DNA of 64,000 nucleotides from Alphaproteobacteria bacterium (GTDB lineage Bacteria > Pseudomonadota > Alphaproteobacteria > UBA6615), in NCBI GenBank assembly GCA_011087645.1, contig JAALLF010000015.1:26501-90500 (forward strand), in the 5' to 3' direction. Both the position numbers and the translations under genes were made by a program. Shown piece after piece: positions 25,021 to 34,843 of the stretch (its first letter is position 1; the number at the start of each line of letters is the position of its first letter). A model generated the notes under the pieces. It searched no databases. It was not told the DNA's origin and saw only the letters and a program-made list of their open reading frames with translations.

Positions 25021-25674
25021 ATGACCAACACACCCTCCAAACCCAGCAATATCGCCGTCCACCCCAAAGCCGCCGAACAGGCCGGCGACCGTCCGTCGCG
25101 CGCCGACGCCGAGGATGCGGTGCGCACTTTGTTGCGTTGGGCTGGCGACGATCCGGGCCGCGAGGGCTTGAGCGATACACCAAAACGGGTGGCGCGCGCC
25201 TATGAGGAATTCTTCGCCGGCTATGGTCAAGACCCGGTGGCCTATTTGCAGCGCACCTTCGAAGAAGTCGAGGGCTATGACGAGCTGGTCCTGTTACGCG
25301 ACATCCGCGTGGAATCGTTCTGCGAACACCATCTGGCGCCGATCATCGGCAAAATCCACATTGGCTATCTGCCCAACCATCGCGTGGTCGGCATCAGCAA
25401 GCTGGCGCGAGTCGCCGAGACCTATGCACGGCGGCTGCAGATCCAGGAAAAGCTGACCGCCCAGATCGCCAACTGCATCGAAGAAGTTCTGCAGCCCAAG
25501 GGCGTGGCCGTGGTGATCGAGGCCGAACATCAATGCATGACCACCCGCGGCGTCCACAAACCGGGCGTGTCCATGGTGACCAGCCGGATGCTCGGCGCGT
25601 TTCGCGAAAACCCCGACACAAGGCGCGAATTTCTTTCGCTGATCGGTCAACCCAGCGTCACGTCCTACGGCTAG
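25021..25674 (+). CDS. folE: GTP cyclohydrolase I
   Basis: Makes dihydroneopterin triphosphate from GTP, the first step of folate and pterin synthesis. At 217 aa it is the usual type IA size. Zinc and substrate residues are in [52 protein letters not shown] and the SRMLGAF segment are also canonical. This is the zinc-dependent FolE1, not the zinc-sparing FolE2. About 90 bp separate it from apaG on the same strand; trkH follows. Confidence 0.97.
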   Translation: MTNTPSKPSNIAVHPKAAEQAGDRPSRADAEDAVRTLLRWAGDDPGREGLSDTPKRVARAYEEFFAGYGQDPVAYLQRTFEEVEGYDELVLLRDIRVESFCEHHLAPIIGKIHIGYLPNHRVVGISKLARVAETYARRLQIQEKLTAQIANCIEEVLQPKGVAVVIEAEHQCMTTRGVHKPGVSMVTSRMLGAFRENPDTRREFLSLIGQPSVTSYG

Positions 25675-25765
25675 ACACCGGTCCCAAAACCCCCGATCAT
25701 CGCCTCCGTTTGAGCCCGGCCGCCGCAATCGCGCCGGTCGGCGAACCGACATAGATATCAACCGC

Positions 25766-27214
25766 GTGCTCGATTTTCGTCCCATCCTGTTCATTCTCGG
25801 CCTGCTGCTGTCTACTTTAGCGCTCGCCATGTCGTTGCCGGCCCTGGTCGATGCCGCCACCGGGCACGCCGACTGGCAAGTGTTTCTGGCGTCGGCCGGC
25901 CTGACCCTGTTCATCGGCGTCTCGCTGATCCTGACCATGCGCGGGAGCGACATGGCGATCGGCATCCGCGAAGCCTTTATTCTGACCATCGCCAGCTGGT
26001 TGGGGGTCACTCTATTCGCCTCTCTGCCTTTCGTCTTCGCCGAACTAAATCTCAGTTTCGCCGACGCCTTTTTCGAGGCCATGTCGGGCATCACCACCAC
26101 CGGCGCGACGGTGATCACCAATTTGGACGCCGCCCCGCCGGGTATCTTGCTGTGGCGCGCCCTGCTGCAATGGCTCGGCGGCATCGGCATCATTGTCACC
26201 GCGGTCGCCGTGCTGCCCATGTTGAAGGTCGGCGGCATGCAGCTTTTCCGTATGGAAAGCTCGGATACGTCGGACAAGGTTCTGCCGCGCGCGGCGCAGA
26301 TCTCGACCGCGATCGGCGCGATCTATTTTATTTTGACGGCGCTCTGCGCGATCGCCTATTGGCTCGCCGGCATGCCCGGTTTCGACGCCATCGCCCATGC
26401 CATGACCACCATCGCCACTGGCGGCTTCTCCACGTCCGATGACAGCCTCGCCGCCTTTGCCACGCCGGGCATCGAGTGGATCGCCGTGGTGTTCATGATC
26501 GTCGGGTCGCTGCCCTTCGTATTGTATCTGCAAGCGGTGCGCGGCCGGCCGATGTCGCTGTTCCGCGATTCCCAGGTGCGGTGGTTCCTGTCGCTGGCGC
26601 TGACACTGGTCGTCATCATTGTCTTGATATTGTGGGTCTCGCAGGACTTCACCTCAGGCCAATCGCTCCGGCTCTCGGCGTTCAACACCATCTCGATCCT
26701 CACCGGCACAGGCTATAGCACCGCGGCCTTCGACAATTGGGGGTCGTTCGCGCTGACTATCTTTTTCCTGATCATGTTCATCGGCGGCTGCGCCGGCTCG
26801 ACCACCTGCGGCATCAAGATTTTCCGCTTCCAGATTTTGTACGAAACCGCGACGGCGCAAATCCGCCGTTTGGTGCAGCCCCACGGCGTCTTCATCCCCT
26901 ATTACAACCGCAACCCGATCACTGACGAAGTCACCATGTCGGTGATGAGTTTCTTTTTCTTCTATGTCCTGGTTTTCATCGCCCTGGCGCTGGGCCTGAG
27001 CGCATTGGGCCTCGACTTCCTGACAGCGCTTTCCGGTGCCGCGACGTCGATCTCCAATGTCGGCCCCGGTCTGGGGCCGGTGATCGGGCCCAACGGTACT
27101 TTCACCACCTTGCCCGACGCCGCCAAATGGCTGCTGTCGGCCGGCATGTTGCTGGGACGGCTGGAATTGTTCACTATTCTGGTATTGTTCGCGCCGGCCT
27201 TCTGGAAACCGTAA
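25766..27214 (+). CDS. TrkH-family potassium uptake membrane subunit
   Basis: The ion-conducting subunit of a Trk/Ktr-type potassium system, 482 aa, beginning at a GTG (25766). The four pore repeats are visible, the first at MSGITTTGATVITNLDAAPP and later ones at TIATGGFSTSDDSL, SILTGTGYSTAAFDNW and GAATSISNVGPGLG, each with the selectivity-filter glycine. The MYC-like LLQWLGGIGIIV segment and the GCAGSTTCGIKIFR loop are family marks. No trkA is nearby, so the cytoplasmic gating partner must be elsewhere. The gene is followed after 5 bp by argE. Confidence 0.92.
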   Translation: MLDFRPILFILGLLLSTLALAMSLPALVDAATGHADWQVFLASAGLTLFIGVSLILTMRGSDMAIGIREAFILTIASWLGVTLFASLPFVFAELNLSFADAFFEAMSGITTTGATVITNLDAAPPGILLWRALLQWLGGIGIIVTAVAVLPMLKVGGMQLFRMESSDTSDKVLPRAAQISTAIGAIYFILTALCAIAYWLAGMPGFDAIAHAMTTIATGGFSTSDDSLAAFATPGIEWIAVVFMIVGSLPFVLYLQAVRGRPMSLFRDSQVRWFLSLALTLVVIIVLILWVSQDFTSGQSLRLSAFNTISILTGTGYSTAAFDNWGSFALTIFFLIMFIGGCAGSTTCGIKIFRFQILYETATAQIRRLVQPHGVFIPYYNRNPITDEVTMSVMSFFFFYVLVFIALALGLSALGLDFLTALSGAATSISNVGPGLGPVIGPNGTFTTLPDAAKWLLSAGMLLGRLELFTILVLFAPAFWKP

Positions 27215-27219
27215 GCCCG

Positions 27220-28410
27220 ATGCCCGACACGCCACGCACCGCTGAAGAAATTCTTGTCGACCTGGTCGCCTTCAACACCGTTTCGGCCTATTCGAACCTG
27301 GAATTGATCGAATACATCGAGACTTATTTGGTGGGCTACGGGATCGGCAGCGTGCGCGTCGCCAACGATGACGGCAGCAAGACAAATCTCTACGCGACCA
27401 TCGGCCCGGCCGACCGCGCCGGCGTGGTGCTGTCGGGCCACACCGATGTCGTGCCAGTCGCCAACCAGCCCTGGGAGACCGACCCGTTTGAGCTGACGCG
27501 GCGTTTTGTCGACGATGAAATCCGGCTATACGGCCGCGGCGCGGCGGACATGAAGGGTTTCATCGCCGCGGTCATGGCGATGGTGCCAGAGTTTATCGAA
27601 GCCGACCTGCAAACACCGATCCATATCGCCTGTTCCTATGACGAGGAAATTGGCTGCCTCGGGGTCGGGCGGATGATCGACAAGATGTGCGCCGATCTGG
27701 CGCGCCCGCAATTGGTCGTCATCGGCGAGCCAACCAGCATGCAGATCGTCACCGCCCATAAGGGTATTCAAGGCTTCCGCACGGAAATCACCGGAGTCGC
27801 GGCCCATTCCAGCGCGCCCCATCTCGGCGTCAACGCGATCAATTACGCCGCCGAGATCATCGGGTTTCTGGGCGAACTGGCGGCGGGAAAACAGGCCCAG
27901 GGCGATCCGGCCAATGGCTTTAACCCGCCCTTCACAACCTTCAATGTCGGCCAAATTCAGGGTGGCGAAGCGCTCAACATTATTCCCGAACACTGCGCCT
28001 TCAATTGGGAATTCCGGCCGGTGCCCGATGAAGATACCGCGGCGATTAAGGCGCGCTTCGATAGCTTCATCGCCGAGAAGATCGAACCGCGCCTGCGCGC
28101 CGAAAACCCCTTAGCGACGATCACCACTCGACCCCTGGCCGCCGTACCGGCGCTGCGCCGTGACGACGATTCGCCGGCCGAACGCCTGGCGCGCCACCTC
28201 ACCGGCGCGAACACCACCCACACCGCCGCCTATGTCGCCGAGGCCAGCCAATTCCAGGCCAGCGGCATTCCCGCCGTGCTGTGCGGCCCGGGCAATATCG
28301 ACCAGGCGCACCAGGCTAATGAATGGATCGCGCTAGATCAGCTCGACGAATGCGCCGCGTTTCTCCGCCGCCTGCTCAACTGGGCCGCCACCGGCGCGTC
28401 GGTACCTTAA
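27220..28410 (+). CDS. argE: Acetylornithine deacetylase
   Basis: Removes the acetyl group from N-acetylornithine in arginine synthesis. A 396-aa M20 metallopeptidase-family enzyme: LSGHTDVVP and GRGAADMKGF carry the first metal His/Asp and catalytic Asp, SYDEEIGCLG the catalytic and metal Glu pair, GEPTSM the next ligand, and CGPGNIDQAHQANEWI the last His. ATG 27220 is 5 bp past the trkH stop. argF and argD lie 2-4 kb further on in the opposite direction. The closest alternatives are succinyl-diaminopimelate desuccinylase and related deacylases, but the motif spacing fits ArgE. Confidence 0.92.
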   Translation: MPDTPRTAEEILVDLVAFNTVSAYSNLELIEYIETYLVGYGIGSVRVANDDGSKTNLYATIGPADRAGVVLSGHTDVVPVANQPWETDPFELTRRFVDDEIRLYGRGAADMKGFIAAVMAMVPEFIEADLQTPIHIACSYDEEIGCLGVGRMIDKMCADLARPQLVVIGEPTSMQIVTAHKGIQGFRTEITGVAAHSSAPHLGVNAINYAAEIIGFLGELAAGKQAQGDPANGFNPPFTTFNVGQIQGGEALNIIPEHCAFNWEFRPVPDEDTAAIKARFDSFIAEKIEPRLRAENPLATITTRPLAAVPALRRDDDSPAERLARHLTGANTTHTAAYVAEASQFQASGIPAVLCGPGNIDQAHQANEWIALDQLDECAAFLRRLLNWAATGASVP

Positions 28411-28416
28411 GGATAA

Positions 28417-28569
28417 CCCTCTCCCCCGGGAGAGGGTGGCGAGCGAAAGCGAGCCGGGTGAGGGGACGACAAAGCCTCTCCAATCAAGCTGGTTCAACGG
28501 GGGAATACCCAGTTTTTAGCCTACTAATTTCCCCTCACCCCAACCCCTCTCCCGGAGGGAGAGGGGCTT
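28417..28569. repeat. MITE-like palindromic intergenic element, copy 2
   Basis: Same architecture as 7654-7778: CCCTCTCCC...GGGAGAGGGTGGCGAGCG, AAGCGAGCCGGGTGAGGGG, a different middle of roughly 60 bases, then CCCCTCACCCCAACCCCTCT and GGAGGGAGAGGGGCTTT. The conserved ends with a variable centre show a family, not chance. It fills most of the 216-bp gap between convergent argE and the lipoprotein gene. Confidence 0.8.
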
Positions 28570-28626
28570 TCCGGCCAGCCTCACGGTAAGCCGAATTTCC
28601 GAACCAAACTCCACTGATTTTCGGCA

Positions 28627-29217
28627 CTACCGCATATATTGCCCGAGGAACTGGGGGATCGCGCTATCCAACTCGGTGTTGAGGTCTTTGGTTAGAGCTT
28701 CGGTGATCGAAAACCAGACTTTGTCGCGGACGTTCAAGGTAATGTTTTCCGGCACCGTGCGGGTGCGCCGCGCTTGGGCCTGCGCTTCGGCGAGACGGCG
28801 TCCGTTGAGGTCGAATATTTCCAACCGTACCGCCACTACCGCGTCGTAGCGCTCCGACTGATCGACGGTGAGCGCTCCGCGAAACCCACTCTCGCGCTTC
28901 AATACGGTCTCCGTCACCACGCCGTTATCAATAGTAAACACCGCGCGCCGGCCCGACGATCCGGCCGCCCGCAACCGATCTTCCGCCCACCGACGGGCGG
29001 CGGCGGCCGGCGCCACCGGCATCATATGCGCGACATTCGGCGCGGCCAGGCTCGATTTAAACCCGTCGACGATTTCGATCTTGGAGACATCGAGATCGAA
29101 GGCGCCAAGATGGGTATAGGTTAGTCGCGGGAAATTGGTTTGCGGCGGGGCGCTAGTGCATGCCGCCAATAAAAGCGCCACCGCGATAACCCAATATCGA
29201 GGTAAAAATACCGTCAC
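28627..29217 (-). CDS. Putative lipoprotein of unknown function
   Basis: A 196-aa envelope protein. The N-terminus MTVFLPRYWVIAVALLLAAC ends in a lipobox (LLAAC), so it should be lipid-anchored after cleavage before the cysteine. The rest is a mixed alpha/beta domain (FDLDVSKIEIVDGF, VDQSERYDAVVAVRLEIFD, NVRDKVWFSITEALTKDLN) that I cannot name with certainty; it resembles small envelope proteins handled as conserved hypotheticals. GTG 29217 has GGAGG 6 bases upstream and is preferred to the GTG at 29223. It lies 66 bp downstream of hslO. Confidence 0.78.
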   Translation of the reverse strand: MTVFLPRYWVIAVALLLAACTSAPPQTNFPRLTYTHLGAFDLDVSKIEIVDGFKSSLAAPNVAHMMPVAPAAAARRWAEDRLRAAGSSGRRAVFTIDNGVVTETVLKRESGFRGALTVDQSERYDAVVAVRLEIFDLNGRRLAEAQAQARRTRTVPENITLNVRDKVWFSITEALTKDLNTELDSAIPQFLGQYMR

Positions 29218-29283
29218 GCACACCCTCCATTCATCGGTTTACACCCCCATTCAAACCAGCGATTACGGCAAATCCGTGACCGG

Positions 29284-30240
29284 CTATCGCGGCTCCAGGG
29301 TCTCCGGGTCGAACAGGTAGAGCGCATTGCAGAACTCGCAGGTCACCTCGACCGCGCCATCGATCGACAGCTCCACCAGCTCCTCCTGCGGCAACTGGTG
29401 AAGCACATTCAATATGCGCTCTTCCGAACACCGGCAGCCGCGGGTCAACTGGCGCGGCGGGGTCACTCGAAGCCCTTCCTCGTGGAACAGGCGATAGAGA
29501 TAACGCCGGGGCGCGAGTTCCGGGTCGAGCATTTCTTTATCGGTACCGGTCGCCATCAGCATCATGTTGCGCCGCCAGGGATCGTCGCCATCGTCGGACG
29601 GTAGTATTTCCAAGGTTTGGTCGGCAACCCGTTGCAACATAATGCCCGCCGCCCGCCAGGCGCCGTCGCCGTCGCCGTCGCGGCCCGCCGATACCATGAC
29701 AGCCGCGTCCATCTGTTGCGATTGGCGAAAATAATGCTGGGCGAATTCGGCCAGGGTATCGCCGATCAACTCCACCAAGCCCTGATAGCGTTCCGTGTGG
29801 GTGCCCTGGTCGACAGTCAACGCCATATAGCCCTTTCCCAACAGGTCGCGGGCGCTTGGGCTGTCTAAGGTCACGACCTTGTCTTCGTCGAACTTGGCAT
29901 AACCGCGCAAGGTAAAAGTCGCGCCTTCATCGTTCGTGGTGATATCAACCACCACCAGCGACACCGGCCCATCGCCCTGCATCTGCAGGGTGAAAATACC
30001 GTTGAATTTGAGCGCCCCGGCCAAGGTCGCCCCCAACGCCAGGGCCTGCCCGACCAACTGAGCCACCGGTTCGGGATAATCATGGCGGGTGAGCACGTCG
30101 TCGGCCAACGGGCCAAGCCGTGTCAGGCGCCCGGTCAGGGCCGGCCCCTGGGCGCGGCCTGCTTGTAAATTGAAGGGTTGGATTAAATCGTCAACCAGGG
30201 TCGAACCATCACCATCGACGACTTCACTGCCGTCAGGCAT
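29284..30240 (-). CDS. hslO: Hsp33 redox-regulated chaperone
   Basis: A cytoplasmic holdase turned on by oxidation and heat. The C-terminal zinc switch is plain: GCRCSEERI (CxC) and [10 protein letters not shown] (CxxC), about 30 residues apart. The N-terminal domain has the [17 protein letters not shown] and [20 protein letters not shown] stretches. The 318-aa length is on the long side of normal. ATG 30240 overlaps the argF stop by 8 bases, and a GTG at 30246 is in frame, so it is coupled to argF. The argD-argF-hslO order is common in alphaproteobacteria. Confidence 0.95.
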   Translation of the reverse strand: MPDGSEVVDGDGSTLVDDLIQPFNLQAGRAQGPALTGRLTRLGPLADDVLTRHDYPEPVAQLVGQALALGATLAGALKFNGIFTLQMQGDGPVSLVVVDITTNDEGATFTLRGYAKFDEDKVVTLDSPSARDLLGKGYMALTVDQGTHTERYQGLVELIGDTLAEFAQHYFRQSQQMDAAVMVSAGRDGDGDGAWRAAGIMLQRVADQTLEILPSDDGDDPWRRNMMLMATGTDKEMLDPELAPRRYLYRLFHEEGLRVTPPRQLTRGCRCSEERILNVLHQLPQEELVELSIDGAVEVTCEFCNALYLFDPETLEPR

Positions 30241-31153
30241 CGTCACCGTCCTGCCCGAGACACCATAGAAGAATGCTCTTTTGCGCCGGCAGCCGGTTGC
30301 CGGCCTCTACCCACACCACCGATTGCGGTCCGTCGATGACCGCCGCGTCGACTTCATCCCCGCGATGGGCCGGCAGACAATGCATGAATATGGCGTCATC
30401 CTTGGCGCGCGCCATCAGCGCGGTATCGATCCGGTAGGGCACCAGAGTGGCGCACCGCGCTTCGGCGTCCTTATCGCCCATGGACACCCATGTATCGGTC
30501 ACCACGCAATCGGCGCCGTCGACCGCGGCCTGGGGATCGTCACTGAGGCTAACTTGACCACCATTGGCGCTCGCCCATTCGAGCAACCCCGCCGCCGGTT
30601 GCAACGACGAAGGCGTCGCCAGGCGCAGCTCGAACTGGAACTTGACCGCGGCATGGATCCACGAGGCGGCGACATTGTTGCCATCGCCGCTCCACGCCAC
30701 CACCTTGCCAGCGATCGGCCCCTTCACTTCTTCGAACGTCATCACGTCGGCCATGATCTGGCACGGGTGGGAATCATTGGTCAGGCCGTTGATCACCGGT
30801 ACGCTGGCGGCGGCGGCCATTTCGTGCAGGTTTTCCGGCGCCGAGGTGCGCAGCATGATGGCGTCGACATACTGCGACAGCACGCGCGCAGTGTCGGCGA
30901 CCGTCTCACCCCGCCCCAATTGGGTGCCGCCCTGGTCCAACACAATCGCGCTGCCGCCGAGTTGCTGGATCGCCACTTCGAAGGAAACCCGGGTCCGCGT
31001 ACTCGGCTTCTCGAAAACCATCGCCAGGGTGCAGCCCGGCAGGCGCGCCGGCGTCGGTGCGGCCGATTTCAGCGCCAGGGCGGTGTCGAGGATGCGCCGC
31101 AGGGTCGCCGCGTCGAGCACGTCCAAATCAAGAAAATGACGAATGTCAGTCAT
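30233..31153 (-). CDS. argF: Ornithine carbamoyltransferase
   Basis: Joins ornithine and carbamoyl phosphate to form citrulline. At 306 aa it has the standard size. STRTRVSFE is the carbamoyl-phosphate site, [19 protein letters not shown] the following loop, and [10 protein letters not shown] the ornithine-binding loop. It starts 10 bp after the argD stop and its end overlaps the hslO start, giving a tight argD-argF-hslO operon. Confidence 0.97.
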   Translation of the reverse strand: MTDIRHFLDLDVLDAATLRRILDTALALKSAAPTPARLPGCTLAMVFEKPSTRTRVSFEVAIQQLGGSAIVLDQGGTQLGRGETVADTARVLSQYVDAIMLRTSAPENLHEMAAAASVPVINGLTNDSHPCQIMADVMTFEEVKGPIAGKVVAWSGDGNNVAASWIHAAVKFQFELRLATPSSLQPAAGLLEWASANGGQVSLSDDPQAAVDGADCVVTDTWVSMGDKDAEARCATLVPYRIDTALMARAKDDAIFMHCLPAHRGDEVDAAVIDGPQSVVWVEAGNRLPAQKSILLWCLGQDGDDA

Positions 31154-31163
31154 CGCCGTTCGC

Positions 31164-32345
31164 TTAGCCTTTCGCGTTCAGGTCGGCGCAGGCGCTTTCC
31201 AACGAAGCCAATATCACCTCAACCTCGGGCTCGCGAATGGTCAGCGGCGGCAATAGCCGTAACACGTTCTCGCCGGCCACCACGGTCAATAAGCCATGCT
31301 CGCGCGCCAAGTCGCCCAGGGCGCCGTTGGTGTGGGGCTCGCGCACCACCATACCCAGCATCAAGCCGCTGCCGCGGACCGAACCGATAATGTCCCGATA
31401 GCGTCCGGCCAGGGCGACCAGCCCGTCGCCCAGCAAGGTGCCGATACGTTCCACCTCGCCCAGGAAGCCGTCTTCCAAAAGTATGTCGAGGGTCGCATTC
31501 GCCGCCGCCATCGCCAGCGGGTTACCGCCGAAGGTGCTGCCATGGGTGCCCGGCGACATGGCCGCGGCGACGCGCTCACTGGCCAACACCGCGCCGCACG
31601 GAAAACCGCCGGCGATGCCTTTGGCGCAGGCCATGATGTCCGGCGTAACGCCGGTCCATTCGTGGGCGAACAATTTGCCGGTGCGGCCAAAGCCGGTCTG
31701 TACTTCGTCGAGCACCAGCAAGATGCCGAATTCGTCCGCCGTTGCCCGCAGCGCCTGCATATAGTCACGGTCGAGGGGGCGGATGCCGCCTTCGCCTTGC
31801 AGCGGCTCGGCGATAATCGCCGCGGTTTGCGGGCCGATGGCGGCGCGCAGTTCGTTCAGATTGTTCGGCGGCACGATGTCGAAACCGTCGGCTGGCGGCC
31901 CGAAACCGTCGAGATGCTTGGGATTTTGCGCCGCCCCCAGGGTCGCCAGGGTGCGGCCGTGGAACGACCCCTCCAAGGTGACCGCCCGGAAGCGCTCGGG
32001 CGCGCCGTTCACGGCTTGGTATTTGCGCGCGATCTTGATCGCGCCTTCCATCGCCTCAGCGCCGGAATTGCAGAAAAAGCTCGCCCCGGCAAAGGACGCG
32101 CCGGCCAGCCGTTCGGCAAAGCGGGTCTGCTCGGGAATCTCATACAAGTTCGAGACGTGCCACAGACGCTGCACCTGCTCGCTCAGCGCCGCCACTAAAT
32201 GAGGGTGGCTGTGGCCCATGGACACCACCGCAATGCCGCCGGCGCCGTCGAGATAGCGCTTGCCCTCGGTCGAAATCAAGTACGCCCCCTCGCCCCGTTC
32301 AAAGGCGATGGGGATACGCCCGTAAGTCTGCATGACGGCGTTCAT
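31164..32345 (-). CDS. argD: Acetylornithine aminotransferase
   Basis: A class III PLP aminotransferase (393 aa) converting N-acetylglutamate semialdehyde to N-acetylornithine. Seen: [65 protein letters not shown] (PLP Asp) and [15 protein letters not shown] with the Schiff-base lysine. It leads the argD-argF-hslO operon; the ATG is at 32343-32345, and a 113-bp gap to the upstream ABC permease gene holds its promoter. Confidence 0.95.
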   Translation of the reverse strand: MNAVMQTYGRIPIAFERGEGAYLISTEGKRYLDGAGGIAVVSMGHSHPHLVAALSEQVQRLWHVSNLYEIPEQTRFAERLAGASFAGASFFCNSGAEAMEGAIKIARKYQAVNGAPERFRAVTLEGSFHGRTLATLGAAQNPKHLDGFGPPADGFDIVPPNNLNELRAAIGPQTAAIIAEPLQGEGGIRPLDRDYMQALRATADEFGILLVLDEVQTGFGRTGKLFAHEWTGVTPDIMACAKGIAGGFPCGAVLASERVAAAMSPGTHGSTFGGNPLAMAAANATLDILLEDGFLGEVERIGTLLGDGLVALAGRYRDIIGSVRGSGLMLGMVVREPHTNGALGDLAREHGLLTVVAGENVLRLLPPLTIREPEVEVILASLESACADLNAKG

Positions 32346-32458
32346 GAGCTTTAATCCGTTTTAGTTAGCAGTCGCGCGCCGGTTCCCGGTTCACGCTGAA
32401 AAAGGCCGTGAATATCGGGAAAGGCCGCACCGAAGTCAACGCCAGGAGAGACCCAGCC

Positions 32459-33271
32459 CTAGCTCTTAACGCGGTAGCCGATGGCAAAAAGCCGGTAGCT
32501 GATCGCCGCCAGCACGCCGATGCAGCCCATGGTGACGATCACGCCGATCAGCGGGTCGGCGTCGCCGCGCCCGGTTATGCCGAAGCGCACGCCGTCGACG
32601 ATGTAGAATACCGGGTTGGCTCGCGCCCAGGGCTGCAGCGCGGCGGGCAGTTGGTCGAGCGAGAAAAACACCCCGGAGAGAAATACAAACGGCAGAAAGA
32701 TGAAGGTCTGCACGCCGGCCAGATAATCCCATTTCGGCGCCCACAGGCCAGCGATTTGGCTAAATAGAGCGATGATCAGCGCCCCCGCGATGGCGAAGTA
32801 GGCCAGGGTGAACGGCGCGACGGGTACCTGGCCACCAAACGGCAGCAGCACCGCCCACACCACCGTGCCGACGATCAGGCCACCGGTAACCGACGAGCCG
32901 GCATAGGCCAGAACCAGTTCCGCCGGGGTCAGCGGCGCGGTTGCCAGATCGCCGAAAATCCCCTCTGTCTTGTCATAGACCATCGAAAACGCCGCCGATT
33001 CGAACGTTCGCTCCAAGATAGCCACGGCGATCAGTCCGGGCACCAGAAATTCCAGAAACGGCATGCCGAGCACGACCTTGCCCGAGGCGCCAACCACCAG
33101 GGCGAAAACGCCGGCGAACAACAGCGCGCGAATTGACGGCGCGGCGAGTGTAATGCCCCATATCTTGAACCCGCGATGGACCTCGCGGCGGTAGAAGGTC
33201 GCTAAGCCCCGCCCGTTAATGGCGCCGAACCGGCGGACTCGCGGCCGCTCTCGCCAAATCCCCTCAGACAT
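32459..33271 (-). CDS. ABC-2 type transporter permease (second of tandem pair)
   Basis: A 270-aa membrane protein with six predicted segments of the ABC-2 family. EFLVPGLIAVAILERTFESA, GIFGDLATAPLTPAELVLAY and the QTFIFLPFVFLSGVFFSLDQ stretch before NPVFYIVDGVRFGITGRGD are typical of NodJ/YadH-like permeases. It ends YRLFAIGYRVKS, nearly the same ending as its upstream paralogue (YRLFATGYKLKS), and shares its layout throughout, so the pair arose by duplication. There is no ATPase gene in the operon. Confidence 0.88.
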   Translation of the reverse strand: MSEGIWRERPRVRRFGAINGRGLATFYRREVHRGFKIWGITLAAPSIRALLFAGVFALVVGASGKVVLGMPFLEFLVPGLIAVAILERTFESAAFSMVYDKTEGIFGDLATAPLTPAELVLAYAGSSVTGGLIVGTVVWAVLLPFGGQVPVAPFTLAYFAIAGALIIALFSQIAGLWAPKWDYLAGVQTFIFLPFVFLSGVFFSLDQLPAALQPWARANPVFYIVDGVRFGITGRGDADPLIGVIVTMGCIGVLAAISYRLFAIGYRVKS

Positions 33272-33292
33272 AACTGCGCTGCCCGCCCGCCA

Positions 33293-34123
33293 TCAGCTTT
33301 TCAATTTGTAGCCGGTCGCGAACAACCGGTAGACCAGTGCGAACAGGGCCGCGTTGATGACGATCATGACGGTCACGCTCAGCCACAAGGCGCTGTCCAA
33401 CTGGTCGATGAAGCCGTAGCGGAAGCCGTCGATAGCGTAGAAAAACGGGTTGAAGCGCGCCACATCCTGCCAGCCCTCGGGCAGGCGGCCGATCGAATAG
33501 AAGGTCCCCGACAGGAACGATAACGGCACCACGACGAAATTGGTCATAGCGGCGATATGATCGAACTTCTCCGCCCAGATGCCACCGACCAGCCCCAACA
33601 GCGACAGCATGGTCGAGGCGGCGACCGCGTGAAACAGGATCGCTACCGGGTGGTGGATTTGTAAATCGACAAACACCCACATGGCGGCGCCGGTGGCCAG
33701 GCCGACCAGCACGCCGCGGGTCACGCCGCCGGCGACGAAGCCGAAAGTAAGTTCCGCCGGGCTTAGGGGCGGCATCAGCACATCAACGATATTGCCCTGC
33801 ACTTTCGAGACCAGGATCGACGACGAGGTGTTGGCGAAGGAATTCTGCAGGATCGACATCATGATTAAGCCGGGCGCCAAAAACACCGCAAAAGACAGGT
33901 CGCCGATTACGCGTGCGTCACCGCCGAGCGCGACGTTAAAAATCACGAAAAACAGCAGGGTGGTGACCACCGGGGCAGCCAGGGTCTGGGTGCCGACCTT
34001 GTAGAACCGGGTGACTTCGCGAACATAGAGGGTCCACAGGCCGCGCCAATTCACCGCGCCGATCGTCCGCGCCAAGGGCGGCCCGGACAGGACCGGGCCT
34101 TTTTCTCGCGACTGCTCGCTCAT
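33293..34123 (-). CDS. ABC-2 type transporter permease (first of tandem pair)
   Basis: A 276-aa membrane protein with an N-terminal helix RGLWTLYVREVTRFYKVGTQ followed by six hydrophobic segments of the ABC-2 fold. VFLAPGLIMMSILQNSFANT, NIVDVLMPPLSPAELTFGFV and FVVVPLSFLSGTFYSIGRLP are the conserved blocks. It is paralogous to the gene 21 bp downstream, which suggests a heterodimeric channel. No ATPase is adjacent; cargo (polysaccharide, drug or lipid) unknown. Confidence 0.88.
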   Translation of the reverse strand: MSEQSREKGPVLSGPPLARTIGAVNWRGLWTLYVREVTRFYKVGTQTLAAPVVTTLLFFVIFNVALGGDARVIGDLSFAVFLAPGLIMMSILQNSFANTSSSILVSKVQGNIVDVLMPPLSPAELTFGFVAGGVTRGVLVGLATGAAMWVFVDLQIHHPVAILFHAVAASTMLSLLGLVGGIWAEKFDHIAAMTNFVVVPLSFLSGTFYSIGRLPEGWQDVARFNPFFYAIDGFRYGFIDQLDSALWLSVTVMIVINAALFALVYRLFATGYKLKS

Positions 34124-34233
34124 GGATTACGGCTCATGGTTGCGGGGCTGTGAAACTTATGGAGCACTGCGGCGACACGCAAGCCTGGTTGATTGTATAT
34201 AGGGCGGGCAATTCCAGCAGCGGCAAGCGCCCC

Positions 34234-34830
34234 ATGTCTAACACCAATGACACCACAACCGGTGGCCCGAAAAAACGGCGCAAACCCAAGCCGGCCACCG
34301 CCGCGCGGCTGGAAAAGGCGGCGCTGGCGCATATCGACCGCTATGCCACCTCGGCAGCCAATTTGCGCAGCGTGTTGATGCGCCGCGTCGAACGCTCGGT
34401 CCGCCTGCACGATACCGACCGCGACGAGGCCAGCGAATGGGTCGACGCGATTATCGCCAAGCTGCTCGAGCGGCGCTTGCTCGATGACGCGGCCTATGCG
34501 CAAGCGCGTGCGAACAGCCTGCACCGGTCCGGCGCCTCGCGGCGCAAGATCGCCGGTATGCTTCATCAAAAGGGTGTTGGCCAAAGCGACATCGCGGCGG
34601 CGCTGGCGAGCGTGGGCAGCGAATATCTCGATAGCGAATTGGCCGCGGCCTGCCGCTTCGCGCGCCGCCGGCGTCTCGGCCCCTACCGCGCACCCGAAGC
34701 GCGCGCCGAACGCCACCGGCGCGACCTGGCAGCCCTCGCCCGCGCCGGGTTCGGCTACGACACGGCGCGCCGGGTGATCGACGCAGAATCAGCCGAAGCG
34801 CTCGAAGACGATGCGCTGGCGCTGAGTTGA
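34234..34830 (+). CDS. recX: RecX-family regulatory protein
   Basis: A 198-aa helical protein that in known cases binds RecA filaments and modulates their activity. The N-terminus is basic (PKKRRKPKPATAARLEKAAL), followed by RecX helical repeats: LRSVLMRRVERSVR, IIAKLLERRLLDDAAYAQAR and SLHRSGASRRKIAGMLHQKG. ATG 34234 fits the family; the open frame upstream to 34150 has no homology. It is a stand-alone gene, with recA not in the window. Thirteen bases separate its stop from the convergent mscS-type gene. Confidence 0.85.
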   Translation: MSNTNDTTTGGPKKRRKPKPATAARLEKAALAHIDRYATSAANLRSVLMRRVERSVRLHDTDRDEASEWVDAIIAKLLERRLLDDAAYAQARANSLHRSGASRRKIAGMLHQKGVGQSDIAAALASVGSEYLDSELAAACRFARRRRLGPYRAPEARAERHRRDLAALARAGFGYDTARRVIDAESAEALEDDALALS

Positions 34831-34843
34831 AGTGGATTGCAGG

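Noticed and set aside
30281..31390. A 369-codon plus-strand frame opposite argF
   Set aside because: It has no recognisable motif, is rich in Arg/His/Gln, and is fully antisense to argF and part of argD.
34080..34105. GGCCCGG/CCGGGCC hairpin followed by TTTTTC on the plus strand
   Set aside because: It lies inside the start of the minus-strand ABC-2 permease gene and no plus-strand gene ends there, so a terminator role is unlikely.
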